Below, in pieces: positions 45,609 through 58,979 of a stretch of 64,000 nt of DNA. This stretch comes from Conus ventricosus. Lineage: Eukaryota; Mollusca; Gastropoda; Neogastropoda; Conidae. Below the pieces are notes generated by a model. The model did no database searches. It was not told where the DNA came from and was given only the letters and a program-made list of their open reading frames with translations. Location: assembly GCA_018398815.1 (NCBI GenBank), contig CM031609.1, positions 35,156,472 through 35,220,471 on the forward strand. Direction: 5' to 3'. Position numbers and translations under genes: made by a program. Numbering within the stretch: the stretch's first letter is position 1; the number at the start of each line of letters is the position of its first letter.

Positions 45609-48120
45609 CAGGGTTCGCGTTAACTGGCAATTACCAGTAAATTACTGGTTATAAAGAGGAAATACTGGAAATTTTTTTAGCTGTCAGTCCAGGGACTGGT
45701 TTTATTTTGCTGGGACTGGTTAGAGATTTATGTGGCAAAAAAAAAAAAAATCAATAAATTAAAAGGCTGAAAAAGAAAAAGAAAAAGTTGATCGTTCATA
45801 CAAATTATGTGGCCCAGGCTTTCCTAGCAGCACTTTACTTGCCTTATCTTTCAACCAGCCCTCTCCCTCTCCACCACCCTCCGGCTTCTTCACGAAGTTG
45901 AAGAAGTGATTCAGACAGGCAGCCGGAAAGAAGCGCAAGTTTAGGCAGTTTCAGACGACCACAAACTTCGAGTGACAGTACTCCAATCAGCTCCACCAGC
46001 ACAGATGGCCTAGCACCAGCAGTAGCAAGAAAATGAAATGTAAGCATGATAAATTCAGAGAATCATGGCTGAAAGATTTCAGATGGCTGGAGGTTGATGC
46101 AAATGATGAAAGACAATGTACTGTAAGTGTGCATCAAAACCAAACAGAAAAATGGTTTAACTAGGGATCACGAAATTTCCGTATTCACCCTGGCAGACCA
46201 TCAAAGAGTGTATCTTATAAGGCAGCAGTAGCAACAGACACAAAACAACCTCCATGGTCCCCACTCTGAAGCACCCGTGCTGATGAAAAAGAATGTGTGA
46301 AAGCGCATTTAAACGAACTGTGTTATGCATGTCAAAACGCAACATCGTTTGGCCAATTATTTTGGAGCCTGATTGAACTCAGGGGGGGTGAATGGGGGTA
46401 CAGTCACTGAAGTCAGGGCCGGTCTACACGCACCATTCATCAGTGTCACAGAGGGAAACCCAGTGTTTGGATGATATTCCCAAAACAGGAATCAGAGAAA
46501 AACTCGAGAAAAGTGATTCTGTGGGCATCATCATAGATGAAACTTTGAACTGTACTCGGGACAAGAAGCTCATCGTGTATGCTCGCATAGAGAACAACAG
46601 TGTTGCTGAGACACTTTTCTTAGGCAACTACACCATCGACAGGGGAACATCAGATGTGTTTTTGACATGTTGGGTCGAAAGTGCTTCAAGAAGTTGATCA
46701 CAGTTTAGGCAGCTGGCCGGATTGGGGTGGGAGGGGTGCGTCCGTTATGACAGGCCGACTGAATGTGTGGGCGTTCGACTAAAGGCCCGTCAACCTGCTC
46801 TGGTACACATTCACTGTGCCGCTCACCGGTGTAGCGCTGGCGACAAAGGATGCTACAGAAAATGTGCAATCCGTATGGGAACTACAGACTTTGTTTCCCA
46901 GCAGATCTTCAAATTGTACAAGGCTTCGGGCGACAAAAACCATCGTTTAAAAAGAGATGTGTGAGCCCTAGTTTTGGCCGAGTATCTATGCTTGAAGCAT
47001 CCAATCAGTGTGCGCTGGCTGAGTCTGGGGAAAGCTGTCACAGCTGTCAGGAGTGTGTAACCCAGCACTGACACTGGAATTTGAAGAGGAAGCCCAGAGA
47101 AAGAACGCTCCCAGCTGTGGGTTTGAGTCAAAAAAGCAGAATGTTTGCATTCTTTGCAATGACGTATGCTTTCAGACATTTACCAGTCATGGAAAGAGAA
47201 CCTGACTTTTCAGCAAGAGGAAGGAGGTGAACTTGTCAGACATTCAGCAGCTGTGGAAAGTGCAAAAGCAAGACTGCAGCATCTTCTGATGATACCAGGC
47301 GAGAAGGAACAGGAGTTTACACATGCTGTGACACGTGATGGTGTGTGTTCCAAACAATCAGACTGACACATGTGGACAGAGAAGCTACTTTCAAAGCAGC
47401 CCGTCAGAACTTTATTGAACAGCTCCTCCAATCTCTGAGAGACCGCTTTCCCGATGATCAGATGAGGTACAGTGTCAGCGTTGGCAAATATCTTTGACAG
47501 ACAGAGATACCCACCAAGCAATCCAATTCCCGGACCACTGGATCATTACGGGAACCCAGAACTGACAGTACTGACTCGCCACAGCGACAGTGATAAACGG
47601 ACCACGTGCACAGACTGACTTCAAACAGTTCAGCGAACACTGAGTGGCTACGGGGGTGATGATACTTTTGCCATGTCTTGTCGCATTGTGATCAGAAACT
47701 TTGGGTGTGCAGTACCCAGACTTCGCTTTGTTTGGGAAAAATTGCCTTGGTTATCCCCGTGTCCCCGCGTGGCCCCGGAGAGAGGTTTCAGTGTCCAGAA
47801 CGGAATCAAAAAAGGGCGCGTTCCGGCTGGGCGAGGGGAGAGTGTCACGGCTGATGTGCCTCAATATCCACGCTAAGAGTGTTCGAGACTTTGATGTTGC
47901 CTCTGCCACTGATCGTTTCTTGCAATGAAAGTGCGCGAAAGTAGGGAAGTGAACCGTCTTTTGTTTGACAGTCTCTGATTGTGCTTGCAAAAATTTACAT
48001 CGTTATTTGGCAAATGCTACCGGAATTTTTTCACAGGGACTGGTTTTGCTCAGAGGCGCTTTAAAAAAAGGTCGGGGTAGGAGACAGGGGACTGGTTTGA
48101 AAAAACCTAGCGCGAACCCG
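45609..48120 (+). mobile_element. hAT-superfamily DNA transposon relic with terminal repeats
   Basis: The left end cagggttcgcgttaa and right end ctagcgcgaaccc form a terminal inverted repeat (gggttcgcg/cgcgaaccc). Subterminal gggactggtt motifs occur at both ends, as in hAT transposase-binding regions. The flanks share attgta next to each end, which may be what is left of an 8-bp target duplication (caattgta versus cgattgta). The interior encodes a broken transposase. Boundaries are good to a few bases. Confidence 0.8.
46030..47935 (+). pseudogene. hAT transposase of the ZNF862/KIAA1586-like group, broken
   Basis: With many frame changes the plus strand shows RESWLKDFRWLEVDANDER (about 46060), SDSVGIIIDETLNCTRDKKL and YARIENNSVAETLFLGNYTI (46510-46640), GASVMTGRLN (about 46735) and RLKARQPALVHIHCAAHR (46770-46830). 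Later segments are LKHPISVRWLSLGKAVTAV (about 46995-47050), ALANIFDRQRYPP (about 47475) and PERGFSVQNGIKKGR (47775-47820), the last in the dimerisation domain. This set matches a hAT subgroup also domesticated as zinc-finger proteins in vertebrates. The copy is far from intact. Confidence 0.8.
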
Positions 48121-48126
48121 ATTGTA

Positions 48127-51100
48127 TATATAGGGGTTTGAAATGCTTTAAGTCAAAAGCGGAACTCGCTGCACTTCAGCCTATCCGACTGTCTTCATCC
48201 CCAGGTTCCTGGAGTTTGACTCCAGAAGGTTGATTTTTGGGCACTGGTGATAGCTAGGGTTCCAGTCTGTCGAGGAAATAGCTCCACTCTGTCTGAACAG
48301 CGTGTCATGAAAGTGTGTCAGGTTTGTTGGTTTGAGTTGAAATGTGTCAGTTCAGTCAGAAAATTCCTTACTGTAGATACCACAAAGACTGGTTACTTCC
48401 TGTGCCCTTTTCCCAGAGAGATTTGCTGTTTAAATCCTTTCCTCTCTTTCTGCTGGATTATACCATCCAAAGCAGCTAAATTAAGAACTCGGTAGCATAA
48501 ATTTTCATAGCGCGCTACAGCAGTCTTATGCTCCACGTACGTTAAAAAATTAAATTCCCTTGACTGTAATCCAGAGAAATCAATGTTTGTTTCAATATGA
48601 CAAGTGGGTTTTTATACCTGTCTCTTTGTCTGTTCTATTTTCCGTTTACACACCTTGCCACGCCCACTCTCCTGCAGGCAATGTCTCCATCAGCGACATT
48701 TCAGATGCATGTCACTAGTTTTCACTTCTCAGTTTGGCCCTAGACTTTGCCAATTTCGCCCTTTTCATATTTAGCACTCTTACTCCATTCTAATGTTCAT
48801 TTTTCAAGTCAAATTTTAAAGTTTACTGATTTCAAATATGCTACAAGCAGCATTTATGAAACATACCCCCCCTTCTTACAATAGCAGTATTCTACTGCAA
48901 GCAACATTTCTAAATTTTTTGCTTGATCATGCAAAATGGATGTTGAATGAAAACCCAGCAGCCTCGTTTTCACTCAGCGTCCATTCCGTTCCCAACTTGA
49001 GGAGATAAGTGATTGTTCATTCTTCCTTTTCATTGTCTAGAAGGTGAATGTTGTTTATCTTGTCTGAAGAAGACCAAAGACGCTGAAACACATCATGTTT
49101 TGTCTTGTCATTTGTTTGTCCCTTTTGTCTGGTGGAATAGTACTTTTTTCTTTTAACTTTGTTTTGATTTCCGCCTGCAGTCACCTCACTTTGAAACTAG
49201 TAGTAGTACTGTAAAACGTTTCTCATGCGAAATAGCTTGTGGTTTTGTCTGAAGGATCACGACGTGTTTCTGCTTTCCTTTCAATGCCAAGTCGCAGGCT
49301 CAATCATGGCGTATTATGGGAAGCTTATTAATTCAGGGGAATGCAGCATAAGCCGGCTGTGCATTAATTACATTTCCCAAGCTCTTCATCACTGCCATGT
49401 GTCTGTCTACTTGTAGATGGCTGTAACTGACTCGAGATCCCGACTGTAGCATGTAATTGCAGTGCTTAGAACCTGACCAGCTACTCCACTCCCCGTCTCT
49501 CCCTTATCTGTCATTAAAATGGATGGTCATGGTGATTTGATGTTAGCCTTATCTTTTCAATCTTGAGAATTTTCTGTTTTTGGAATGTCAATATTTGGGA
49601 GTTGGAATGAGTGGCATGGGAATAATGGCTGGAAAAGGAGAGGGAAGTTGAGCGGGGAGGCAGAAGATGAGACAACAAAAAAAATCGTTGAAGAAGGGTG
49701 CGCGAATGACTGATTGCATGCACGTAAGTTTGTAACTGTGTCTGTGAAGGGTCTGCTGAGCCTTGCAACTGACTGTTATTGAAAGAAAGAAATTTCAGTG
49801 TTCTGAATATATTCAGCTTCAATTATTCATGGAATGATCTCAGAAGATACACCTGCATATACGATGTAGCTCTGACATGATATGACAGTTTTTGTATTTT
49901 GGCAGATTTCCTTTGTTGTTTTATTTCTAGCAAAGAAAAATGTTCATGGGTGGGGGTGGGGGAACTCTTGTGAAGGATCAGTCCAGAGCAGTTACGTTCT
50001 CAACTGGAGAAAATGAAGGGAGTGGAAGTATTTAGTTGGAATGAATGGGAAGCTGGAAGTCTGGGAAATTGGATGCATGTCTTAGTTGTTTAAAAAAACA
50101 CCACCCCTGTTGGATAGTTGAGCATCACACAACTCCCAGGCCGTCAGTTTTTTGGTAAGTTACATGTTGTGAAAACATTTTGAGGTGTGTATTAGCTGTG
50201 GTGGTGAAAACTTCCATATTGCTGTGCAGTAGTTTAAACATCCCTCCACCTAAGGTCAATTTTCCAGTCGTCTGGTTCAGGTAGTCATTAGCTGTTTCTT
50301 CAGCAGAGGATTCTATCAAATGTTATAGAGCTCCTGTGTCATCAGATTTTGTGGAGATCAATTATTATGGAGCGCCGTTAGCATCCCACCTCTCCTTTCC
50401 TCATCCTACTCGGTCTTCCAGTGATCGTTTTATCCACTTTTACTTTCAGGCTGTTGGTATGGATTATGTTTACTGGATTTTCTTGCAGAGGCTTTACCTG
50501 GTCTGACCAGCAAGACGTGGCAGGTGTTCTACTTGTCTCCCTTATACAAGTCTCCACTCAGCCCAGTCCGATTTCATTGGGCGATCTCTGGCTGCTTATA
50601 TTGTGCAGGTAGGCAGGCTGACATCAGCAGGACTGTTTTTTGTGTTCCTTCATTCTGGGGTCTGTCGGTTTTTATTATGTGTGAGGGTGGTGGTTTGGGG
50701 GTCGTTGATCGCATATTTCTCTAGTTTCTTTTTTAGAGGACATTGCAGATAGGAGATACATTCACAGATGATTGGGTTCTTGAGAATGCAGTTTTACTTC
50801 CCCTTTTGTGCAAAGAGTTTTGTTTTGGTTTTTTGTTATGTGCAGCTAGCTTCTAGTCATCCATCTTAGTCATACTCAGTGTATATTTTGCCACCTTCTA
50901 TTCATAACACTTTCCATTCTTGCTGAACATAGTTTATGTCACAGCTAATCGATATGAGACTTTCTCCTTCAAGTTGAACATTAGGAATATAAGGGTCTCT
51001 GCTTCCGCCATAGCTAAAGAATATATATAAAGGCTTCTGCCGCTGGCCAAATATGAGATAATGAGCTTGTATAAAAGCTTTTACTTCTAGTCATACTATG

Positions 51101-51849
51101 TATCAGGCCTTGTTTCCTTGCCCAATTTTGTTGAAAGAGTACACACAGCATTTATCAGTTTGCAGGAATATAACATTTACTTGCAGACTTAAACCAATGT
51201 ATCTACCATACTGTGGGGGGGGGGGGGGGGCTGTGAAATAGGATTTAACAAATTTTTTGGTTACTTCTGATGCTTTTGCTTTGACAAATAGCTCAGCTAA
51301 GTTTGCGCTCAATCAGGTCTGGGTCCGGTGTTGTGTGTTCCATGTCATTAATGTACAGAATGGTCGAGTATGTTTGAATGTATTATTTTATATCTATGAT
51401 ATAATTATGTATAATCATGAATTTCTTCAAATATTTATTTTGAAAGTAGTACTCTCAGATTTCTAACCGAAAACACCACAGACTTTTCTCCAGACCCCCT
51501 CGGTTTTAAATGCTATAAGAACACTGTCTGGGTGGAGGAGGAAAGAATTTGCATACATGCTTAATAGAAGTCGTGTAATCACACTTAGTGAATAAAGAGG
51601 GATTCTAGCCATACTTTAATAGATACGGATATAATTTACCCTACTTTGTTAACGTAAAGCACTTTATACCTGTAGTTGTAGAAGGCTTCTAACCAGGTGC
51701 AATAGATACAAAGGATTCAATACATATTTGGTAGATACTAAAAAACATCCAGACACACATATTACAGCAAAGACATCCAGTTGCGGATGAATATTGATAA
51801 ATTGAAACATACTGATTTTAATTTGAGAGGGCTCATCCAGAAAAAATTA
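48127..51849. other. No recognised gene
   Basis: About 3.7 kb of AT-rich intergenic DNA. It holds one copy of a dispersed motif (48,965-49,150) and a G homopolymer at 51,212-51,230. Several frames of 60-70 codons have no supporting features. Confidence 0.5.
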
Positions 51850-52436
51850 AAAAAAGAAACTATGTCCGAGTGACGGCAAATAAACAACTGCGGCGTGACT
51901 GGGAATCACGACAAAAACGCAGAAGAGCACACAAAAACAAAGTGTAAGTAACGACGATTTAATAATGCACGACACAAAAACAACAAGAAATTTTCGCAAA
52001 ATGCCTTCCTCAGCGACAAAAAATACAAGACAACATAAACAGCACAATACTCCCCTGTGAAGCCAAAAGTTGTGAATGACGACGACAGAGAGACAGAGAA
52101 GAGAGGTTGAGTAAGAGTATCGAAGAATAGGGCAACGAGAAAGAGGGTAAGTAAAGTGAGGAGGAGAAAAGGAGAGAGGGAGAGAGAAAGAGAGAGATAG
52201 AGGAGAGAGAGAGGGAGGGGAGAAAGAAGGGGAGAGACAGAGAGAGAATGGACGTGGAGGAAGAGTGGTGCTGAATAAGAAGAGGAATAGGAGGGAATGA
52301 GAGTGAGTGGAGAGGGGATGGGGTGTGATGGTATGTAGTGTGGTGTGTTGCATATGAATGAAATTAACAAGAGAAAGCACAAAAAATAATATACACTATA
52401 CTCGAAAAATAATTTTAAATGACAAGGGAGGGGGGT

Positions 52437-52505
<69 letters not shown>

Positions 52506-52694
52506 GGGGGGGGGTGGGTGGAGAGAAGGGTACAGGTCAGCCCCTAAAGCATCCGACCCAAGCTGACCCTATGGTAAGTTTGCCCTACCCAAGCACCATG
52601 GGTGAGAGGGAAAACGGAGAACCCCCGAGCAAAGAACCCACAAGCCAGACGCAGCTAAGACTGCATGGCTCACCCCCCCACACAGCACAACACA

Positions 52695-52729
<35 letters not shown>

Positions 52730-53081
52730 AAAAAAAAAAAAAAAAAAAAAACACTTGCCCGTCGGGCAAAGCCTCCACACACACACACACACACACACAC
52801 CACACACACACACTACGACCCAAAATTTCGCGCGTGCGCACGAACAAACCGCACGCACACAACAACACGCCAATAAGCGCACACACCTGGGGGTGGGGGT
52901 ACAATGGGAATAAATGGGTAAATGTACCGAACAAGGCATACATTAAAGACATCTGGGTGGTAGCATAGGAATAGATGGTGCTATGGTTGCCCAACAGAAA
53001 AAAATGGGCAAAAATAAGAGCATTACGCAAAAGATAGATATGCGGTCATGATGAGTAGGCGCTAACAACACTTCCCAATGA

Positions 53082-53114
<33 letters not shown>

Positions 53115-53170
53115 CTAAACACAAACATATAAATATATAAACACACACCATATATCTATTAAACACAAAC

Positions 53171-53201
<31 letters not shown>

Positions 53202-55170
53202 CCATCAGATATACAAAAAATAAAAAATTTAAAAAAAAAAAAGGGAAGAAAAAGGAGGGAGGGAGGGAAAGGAGGGGAAAGGGGAGGGCCGGTGGGAACG
53301 AAAGGAAGACATAAAGAGAGACAAAAAGAGGGCCTAAAGGCAAAAGGGTGGAAGTATGAGGGAGGGCGAGGGGGAGGTGGGGTGGGGGGGGGGTGAGAGA
53401 GGAGAATAGTAGAGGTCGAAAGTAGAGAGAAAGGAAGTAAGAAGAAAGTAAAGAAAGGAACGAAAGGGGGGAAGGACCTTTCCTTTCAGAGGACTGATAG
53501 AAAAGGAACAAGGACGGAGGAGGTGAGGAGAAGAAATTGAAGGGGAGAGGGGGTAGAAAAAAAGGGGGGGGAGAAAGGGGAAAAAAAAAAAAAAAAAAAA
53601 AAAGGAGGGGAGGGGAGAGGCGGGTGCAAAGAGGGTAGGAAGGAGAGGGATAGATACAAAAGTAAGTGAGAAGAAAAATAAATGAATAAATAAAAGAAAA
53701 TAGAAAAAAACAAAAAGACAGGAGACTGGGGAGCAAACCCTACTCAGAAACTACCTCCTGTCAAAAGATATAGCTCTCAAACGATCATTCCAGTATGCGC
53801 CAGGCTCTACGGTCACGAAGAGGGCCACGATGCAACCCAACCATGCACAGGTAAGCACTAAAGGGTAAAGGAATTCAATAAAGTTCCCCCCCCCCCCCAC
53901 CATTGTCCACCTGAATTGTCCTCGGGAAAAAAGAAAGTACACAAAATTGCTAGCTTTTTCATTGATACAAGCCTGGATTTCTGGTTCCCAGTTTTTTTGA
54001 ATCCAGGTGAGACTCCATATCCTTCCTGTCTCTAAGTCACTAGTTTTCATGAGCCAGAGCCCCTTCACACTTGCATTGTGCGCGGGAATGGCAGGGAGGT
54101 TGAAGTGCTTGGGCTACTGGTTATTGTCCCTGTTGAATTCAATGTCAGCGAGTGTTCCTTGAATCTGACAGACAAAGAAGTGCGGCCGGTCTCGCCGATG
54201 TAAAAGTTAGAACAAACAGGTGCAAGTGGATGAGTATGACCCTGTTAAGTGGTTTGGCAGTTGAAGAATTTGGAGACAGTCAATGCGTGAAACTGGGTCC
54301 ATTCACTCATGGCAGTGCAGATGAAGGGGCAGGTCTTGCATATTTGCAGATTGCATGGGCTTGTGCCTACAGAAGATTGGACGTCTGTGAAGGCGGAGAC
54401 TGGAACGCACCAGCAAGTCAAGGGGATCTACTTGTCCGTTGTAGGCAACTAAGGGGCTGGGAAAAAATTCTACTGAGTGGGCACAAGACTAAGGAGTTCC
54501 AGTTGTTAGGAAGAATTTATTGCGCACCTGGTGGAAGAAGGGTGTTACAGCATGCTGACCACAGGTCGTCTCTGGTTGATTCCTGGGGTTTGGTTCCGAG
54601 CTTGTGGACTGGTCGACGAGCTGACTTTCTGGGAGAGCACGGTCAATGAAAGTCTTCGGTAGTGGCATCAAGAAGAACTGTTTCATTCAAAGGGCTTTTT
54701 ACGTTTAAAGACAGAGTTTCTCAGGAGAGAGTCTGCGGAGCCTCAAAACTGGAATAGTGTATGCAGGTTTTGGTACTGGATATGTGACGATCTGTAGTCG
54801 AGATAAGAGTGGAGCCCTGTTTCATTTAGTTTGTAGTGGATGGGAAGTGGAGAGTCCACTATCATGATGGAGAGATTCATGTCAAGGAAGTGATGCAAAG
54901 GGATTGTTTGCATAGTTGAACACATGATAGCTGGGATGAAAGTTCTGACTGCTGTGAAGAAGACATGGAGATCACTGATGGGCATGGAGGTAGCACCAAA
55001 GTCCGTCATCGATGATAATGCGTTTATAGAATTCATGGATAGAACCATGTATTGTGCAGAAGTTGGTGTTCAAAGTATCCCCTGAAAAGGCATGCGTAGC
55101 TGGGGCCCATTTTGGTACCCATGGCGACACCACAGATTTGTTTGAAAGTGTCGTCATTATGACCTCCACC
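51850..55170 (-). mobile_element. Penelope-like element, left arm of an inverted pair
   Basis: Minus-strand coding order from the right: RT segment with TKMGPSYACLF (about 55,095-55,125) and FYKR followed by an IIDD-like palm motif (about 55,015-55,035); the pre-endonuclease linker (54,690-54,400); a GIY-YIG segment, NFYIGETGRT, at about 54,183-54,212; and LMKTSDLETGRIWSL (54,010-54,055) near the C terminus. A long 3' untranslated region follows, with G, A and CT-rich tracts, ending in gaggaaggcattttgcgaaa (minus) at about 51,995-52,015. The RT is only the downstream part. Frames are broken. Confidence 0.8.
52430..52525. repeat. G homopolymer tracts
   Basis: Over 80 G with a few T. Its counterpart in the right arm (57,975-58,010) is much shorter. 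The length is likely unreliable in the assembly. Confidence 0.95.
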
Positions 55171-55219
55171 TCAATCCGAAGTTTCAGCCTAAATAACTAT
55201 TCACTCTCGACTGACATCT

Positions 55220-56881
55220 CTGTATACTAGTATTCCCCATGCAGAGGACTGCAATCCCTGTCATTTTTCTCAACCAAAGAACAGACCCTTTCCCCTGCGA
55301 CTACCACTCTTATTCCGCCTTGCGGAACTCGTCCCTCACCAACACACCTTAACCTTCCTTGGCGACACATCAAACAAATCAGTGGTGTCGCATGGGTACC
55401 AAAATGGGCCCCAGCTACGCATGCCTTTAACCATGGGATACTTTGAACACAACTACCTGCAACAATACCATGGTTCTATCGCCTGAACTCTATACACGCA
55501 ACATCCGATGACGGAACCTAGGTGCTACTCCCATGCCCATCATTGATCTCCATGTCTCATCACAGCAGTCCAGAACTTTCATCCACTATCAAGTTCACCT
55601 ATGCAATATCTGAAAAGTGCATCACTTCCTTGACATGAATCTCTCCATTCACTGATATTGGACTCTCCACTTTCATCCACTACAAACCAACGGACTCCCA
55701 CTCTTATCTCCGACTACAATCGTCACATATTCCCAGTACCAAAACCACAAACCCTATCTCAGTTCTTGAGGCACCGCAGACTTTTTATGTTTTTTATTGT
55801 GTTCTGCTCTGAGAACTCTGTCTTAACGTAAAAGCCTTGAAATGAACAGTTCATCCTTGATCGCCACGTACCCCGAAGAACATCAATGACCGTGCTCTCC
55901 AGATAAGTCCAGCTCATCGCCCGTCCCCAGCTCTGGAACCCAAACCCCAGAATCAACCATGAGACAGACCTGTTGTCACCTGCTGTACCACCCTTCAGTC
56001 CACCAGGTGCGCAAAATTCTCCAAACCAACTGGAACATCCTTCATCTTGTGCCCACTCAGCTAGAATTTTCCCAGCCCCTCTAGTTGCCCACAAACGGGA
56101 CAAGAATATCCGTGCTTGCTTTATGTGCGTTCAGTCTCCACCTCACAGACTCAATCTACTGTAGGCACAAGCCAAGCAATCTGCCTCAACTGCAAGACCT
56201 GCCCCTTTCATCCTGCACTGTCCATTGAAGGAAAGGACCCAGTTCACGCATGACTGTCTTCAAATTCTTCAACTGGCCAAACACTAACTTGTCTACATCC
56301 ATCCACTGCACCGTTTGTTCTAAACTTTACATCGGCGAGACCGCCGCACTTTGACTGTCAGATTCAAGAACCCTACGCGACATAAATACAACAGGGACAA
56401 ACCTTAGCCAAGCACTTCAACCTCTCCACCATTCCGCGCACATGCAAGAGTGAAGGGCTTAAGCTCATGAAAACAAGTGCTCTAGAGAACAGAAGGATAT
56501 GGAGTCTTCACGTGATTCAAAAACTGGCACCAGAAATCCCAGCTGGTATCAATAAAAAAGCTTAGCAATTCTGTGTACTTTTTTTTCCTGGAGACAATTT
56601 CATGTGGACAAAGACTTATGATTCCTTTACCCTTAAGTGCTTACCTTGCATGGTTGGGTCCTGCAACAGTGCCTCTTCGTGCGACCAAGAGCTGGCGCCA
56701 CTGAATGATCGTTTGAGAGCCTATATCTTTTGACAGGAGATTTCTGAGTAGGGTTAGCACCCCAGGCTCCTGTCTTTTTGTTTTTTCTATTTCTTTTATT
56801 TATCATTATTTTTCTTCTCACTTACTCTTGTATCTATCCCTCCCTCCTACGCCTCCTTTGCCCCTCCTCTCCCCTCCCCCT

Positions 56882-56918
<37 letters not shown>

Positions 56919-57754
56919 CCCCTTTCCTCTCCCCCCCCCCCCTATTTTTTTCTACCCCCCTCTCCCCCTTCCCTCCTTCTCCCTCACCTCCTCCGTCCTT
57001 GTTCCTTTTCTATCGACCTCTGAAGGGCTCCTTCCCCTTTTCGTTTCCTTCTCTTACTTTCCTCTTACTTCCTTTCATCTCTCAATACTTTCGACCTCTA
57101 CTATTTCTCCTCCTCACTCTCCCCCCCCCCCACCCACCTCGCCCCTCTCGCCCTCCCTCAACTTCCACCCTTCCTTTAGGCCCCTCTTTTTGTCCGCTCT
57201 TTATGTCTCTCCTTCTTTCCCTCCCGCCCTACCCCTTTCCCCCTCCCCTTTCCCCTCCCTCCCCTCCTTTTTCTTCCCCTTTTTTTTTTTAAATTTTTGG
57301 GGGCGAGAGTGAGTATGTATATATATATATGGTAATATATATATATTTTATGTATGTGTTTATAATATATGATGTGTGTATATATATATATATGTAAGTG
57401 TATATTTATAAGATTTTTTTTTTTTTTTTTTTTTGTCATTGGGATGTTGTAGCGCCTCTCATCATGACCGCATATCTATCTTTGCGTTAATGCACTTATT
57501 TTTGCCCTTTTTATCTGTTGCGCCACCATAGCACCATCTACTTCCCTATGCTACACCCAGATATCCTTAAGTATGCCTTGTTTGTACATTACCCAATAAT
57601 TCCCCATTGTTACCCCCACCCCCCCCCCATGGTGCGCTTATTGGACGTGTGTATGTGTGCGTGCGGGTTTGTTCGTGCGCGCGCGCGCACTTTTGTGTGT
57701 GTGTGTGTGGTGTTGGTGTGTGTGTGTGTGTTAGGCTTTTGCCCCGGGCAAAGT

Positions 57755-57820
<66 letters not shown>

Positions 57821-58223
57821 TGGGGGGGTGAGACCTTGCACTTTAGCTTGCGTCTGGCTAAGTGGGTTTTTCTCGGTTCTCCCGTTTTTCCCTCTCACCC
57901 CTTGGTGCTATGGGTAGGGCAACCTACCCTTGGGTCAGACTTTGGGTCGGATGCTTAAGGCGGCTGACCCCCTTTCTCTCCCCCTCCCCCCCACCCCCTC
58001 CCCCTTGTCATTTACAATTATTTTTCGAGTATTTGGTATCTTATTATTTCTTCTCTTTTCATTTCATTCCATATGCACACACCCACTACATACCATCACA
58101 CCCCCCTCCCCCCCCCTCCACTCACTCTCCTTCCCCTCCTCTTCTCATCTCTTATTCTCCACTATTCGCCTCCACTTCCATTCTCGTCTTCTGACTCTCC
58201 CTCTCTTTCTTCTCCCCTCCCCC

Positions 58224-58257
<34 letters not shown>

Positions 58258-58560
58258 CCCTCCTTCACCTTTTTCCTCCTCCTCACTTTACTCTAATACC
58301 CACTTCCTCGTACCCTATTTCTTTCGAAACTCTACTCACCCTCTCTTCCACTGTCCCTCTGCTACCTTCATTCCACCTCACTTTGGCTTCACAAGGGAGT
58401 ATTGACATGTTTATTGTCTGTAATGTTTTTTGTCGCTGAGGAAGGCATTTTGCCGAAAATTTCTTGTCCTGTTTTGTGTCTTGCATTAAACGTCGTTACT
58501 CTTCACACTTGTTTTGTGTGCTATTCTGTGACGGTCCCAGATTTTAAAATGACTCCCATA
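55220..58560 (+). mobile_element. Penelope-like element, right arm of an inverted pair
   Basis: Plus-strand mirror of the left arm: RT segment with QNGPQLR/KMGPSYA (about 55,405) and GYFEHNYLQQYHGS (55,435-55,480); linker with NQLEHPSSCAHSARIFPAPL and KRDKNIR (56,015-56,115); a YIGET motif (about 56,329-56,343); GLKLMKTSALENRRIWSL (56,455-56,510); and NKKA-stop at 56,565. The 3' region again holds T, C and CT tracts and ends with gaggaaggcattttgccgaaa (58,438-58,458). It extends about 150 bp further 5' than the left arm. Coding parts of the two arms look roughly 80-85% alike by eye. GIY-YIG PLEs insert by target-primed reverse transcription. Confidence 0.8.
57757..57807. repeat. T homopolymer tract
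   Basis: About 50 T, the mirror of the A tract at 52,696-52,751 in the left arm. Confidence 0.95.
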
Positions 58561-58979
58561 TATTCAGATCAAAGACGTGAAATTTTCAGTAAACAACACT
58601 TTAACAAATAACATCCCGATCTACCTTAACAGCTCTAGATGCAAAAGTGAGAACGACTGCTGAGGCGGAATTTTAAACTAATCTTAAATAAATTTAGGGG
58701 CGAACTGCCAAGAGAAATTGGAACGAACAAGTCACAAGCAAAACATGAAGTGTTTGACCGATTAGGTCTTCTTAAGTGACAAACTCATTCATTTTCCATT
58801 GTCGTATTTGTTTTGTGTCTACCTGAAAGAAGACATAAAGAGGTCAAAACACGTTTTGTTTCGTCTTGTGCTTCGTTTGTGTCCACGTTTCTTTTGCGTT
58901 CGCTACACTTATTTAAGATTTTACCTTAAACTGGCTGACAAGATCATTTCCACTTTCTGGCTTTCATAGGCCACTATTA
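58561..58979. other. No gene; dispersed motif copy
   Basis: AT-rich, with ctgaaagaagac...gtcaaaacacgttttgtttcg at about 58,825-58,865, related to 26.7 kb and 49.1 kb. It ends at the scaffold gap. Confidence 0.5.

Noticed and set aside
51847..53736. Long minus-strand frames rich in Ser, Leu, Phe and Pro
   Set aside because: They run through CT, T and G tracts in the 3' region of the left Penelope-like arm. The mirror frames at 56.8-58.4 kb are rejected for the same reason.
51850..58560. Inverted pair as an assembly hairpin artefact
   Set aside because: The arms differ by many substitutions and different tract lengths, and the right arm extends further 5'. A hairpin artefact would give near-identical arms.
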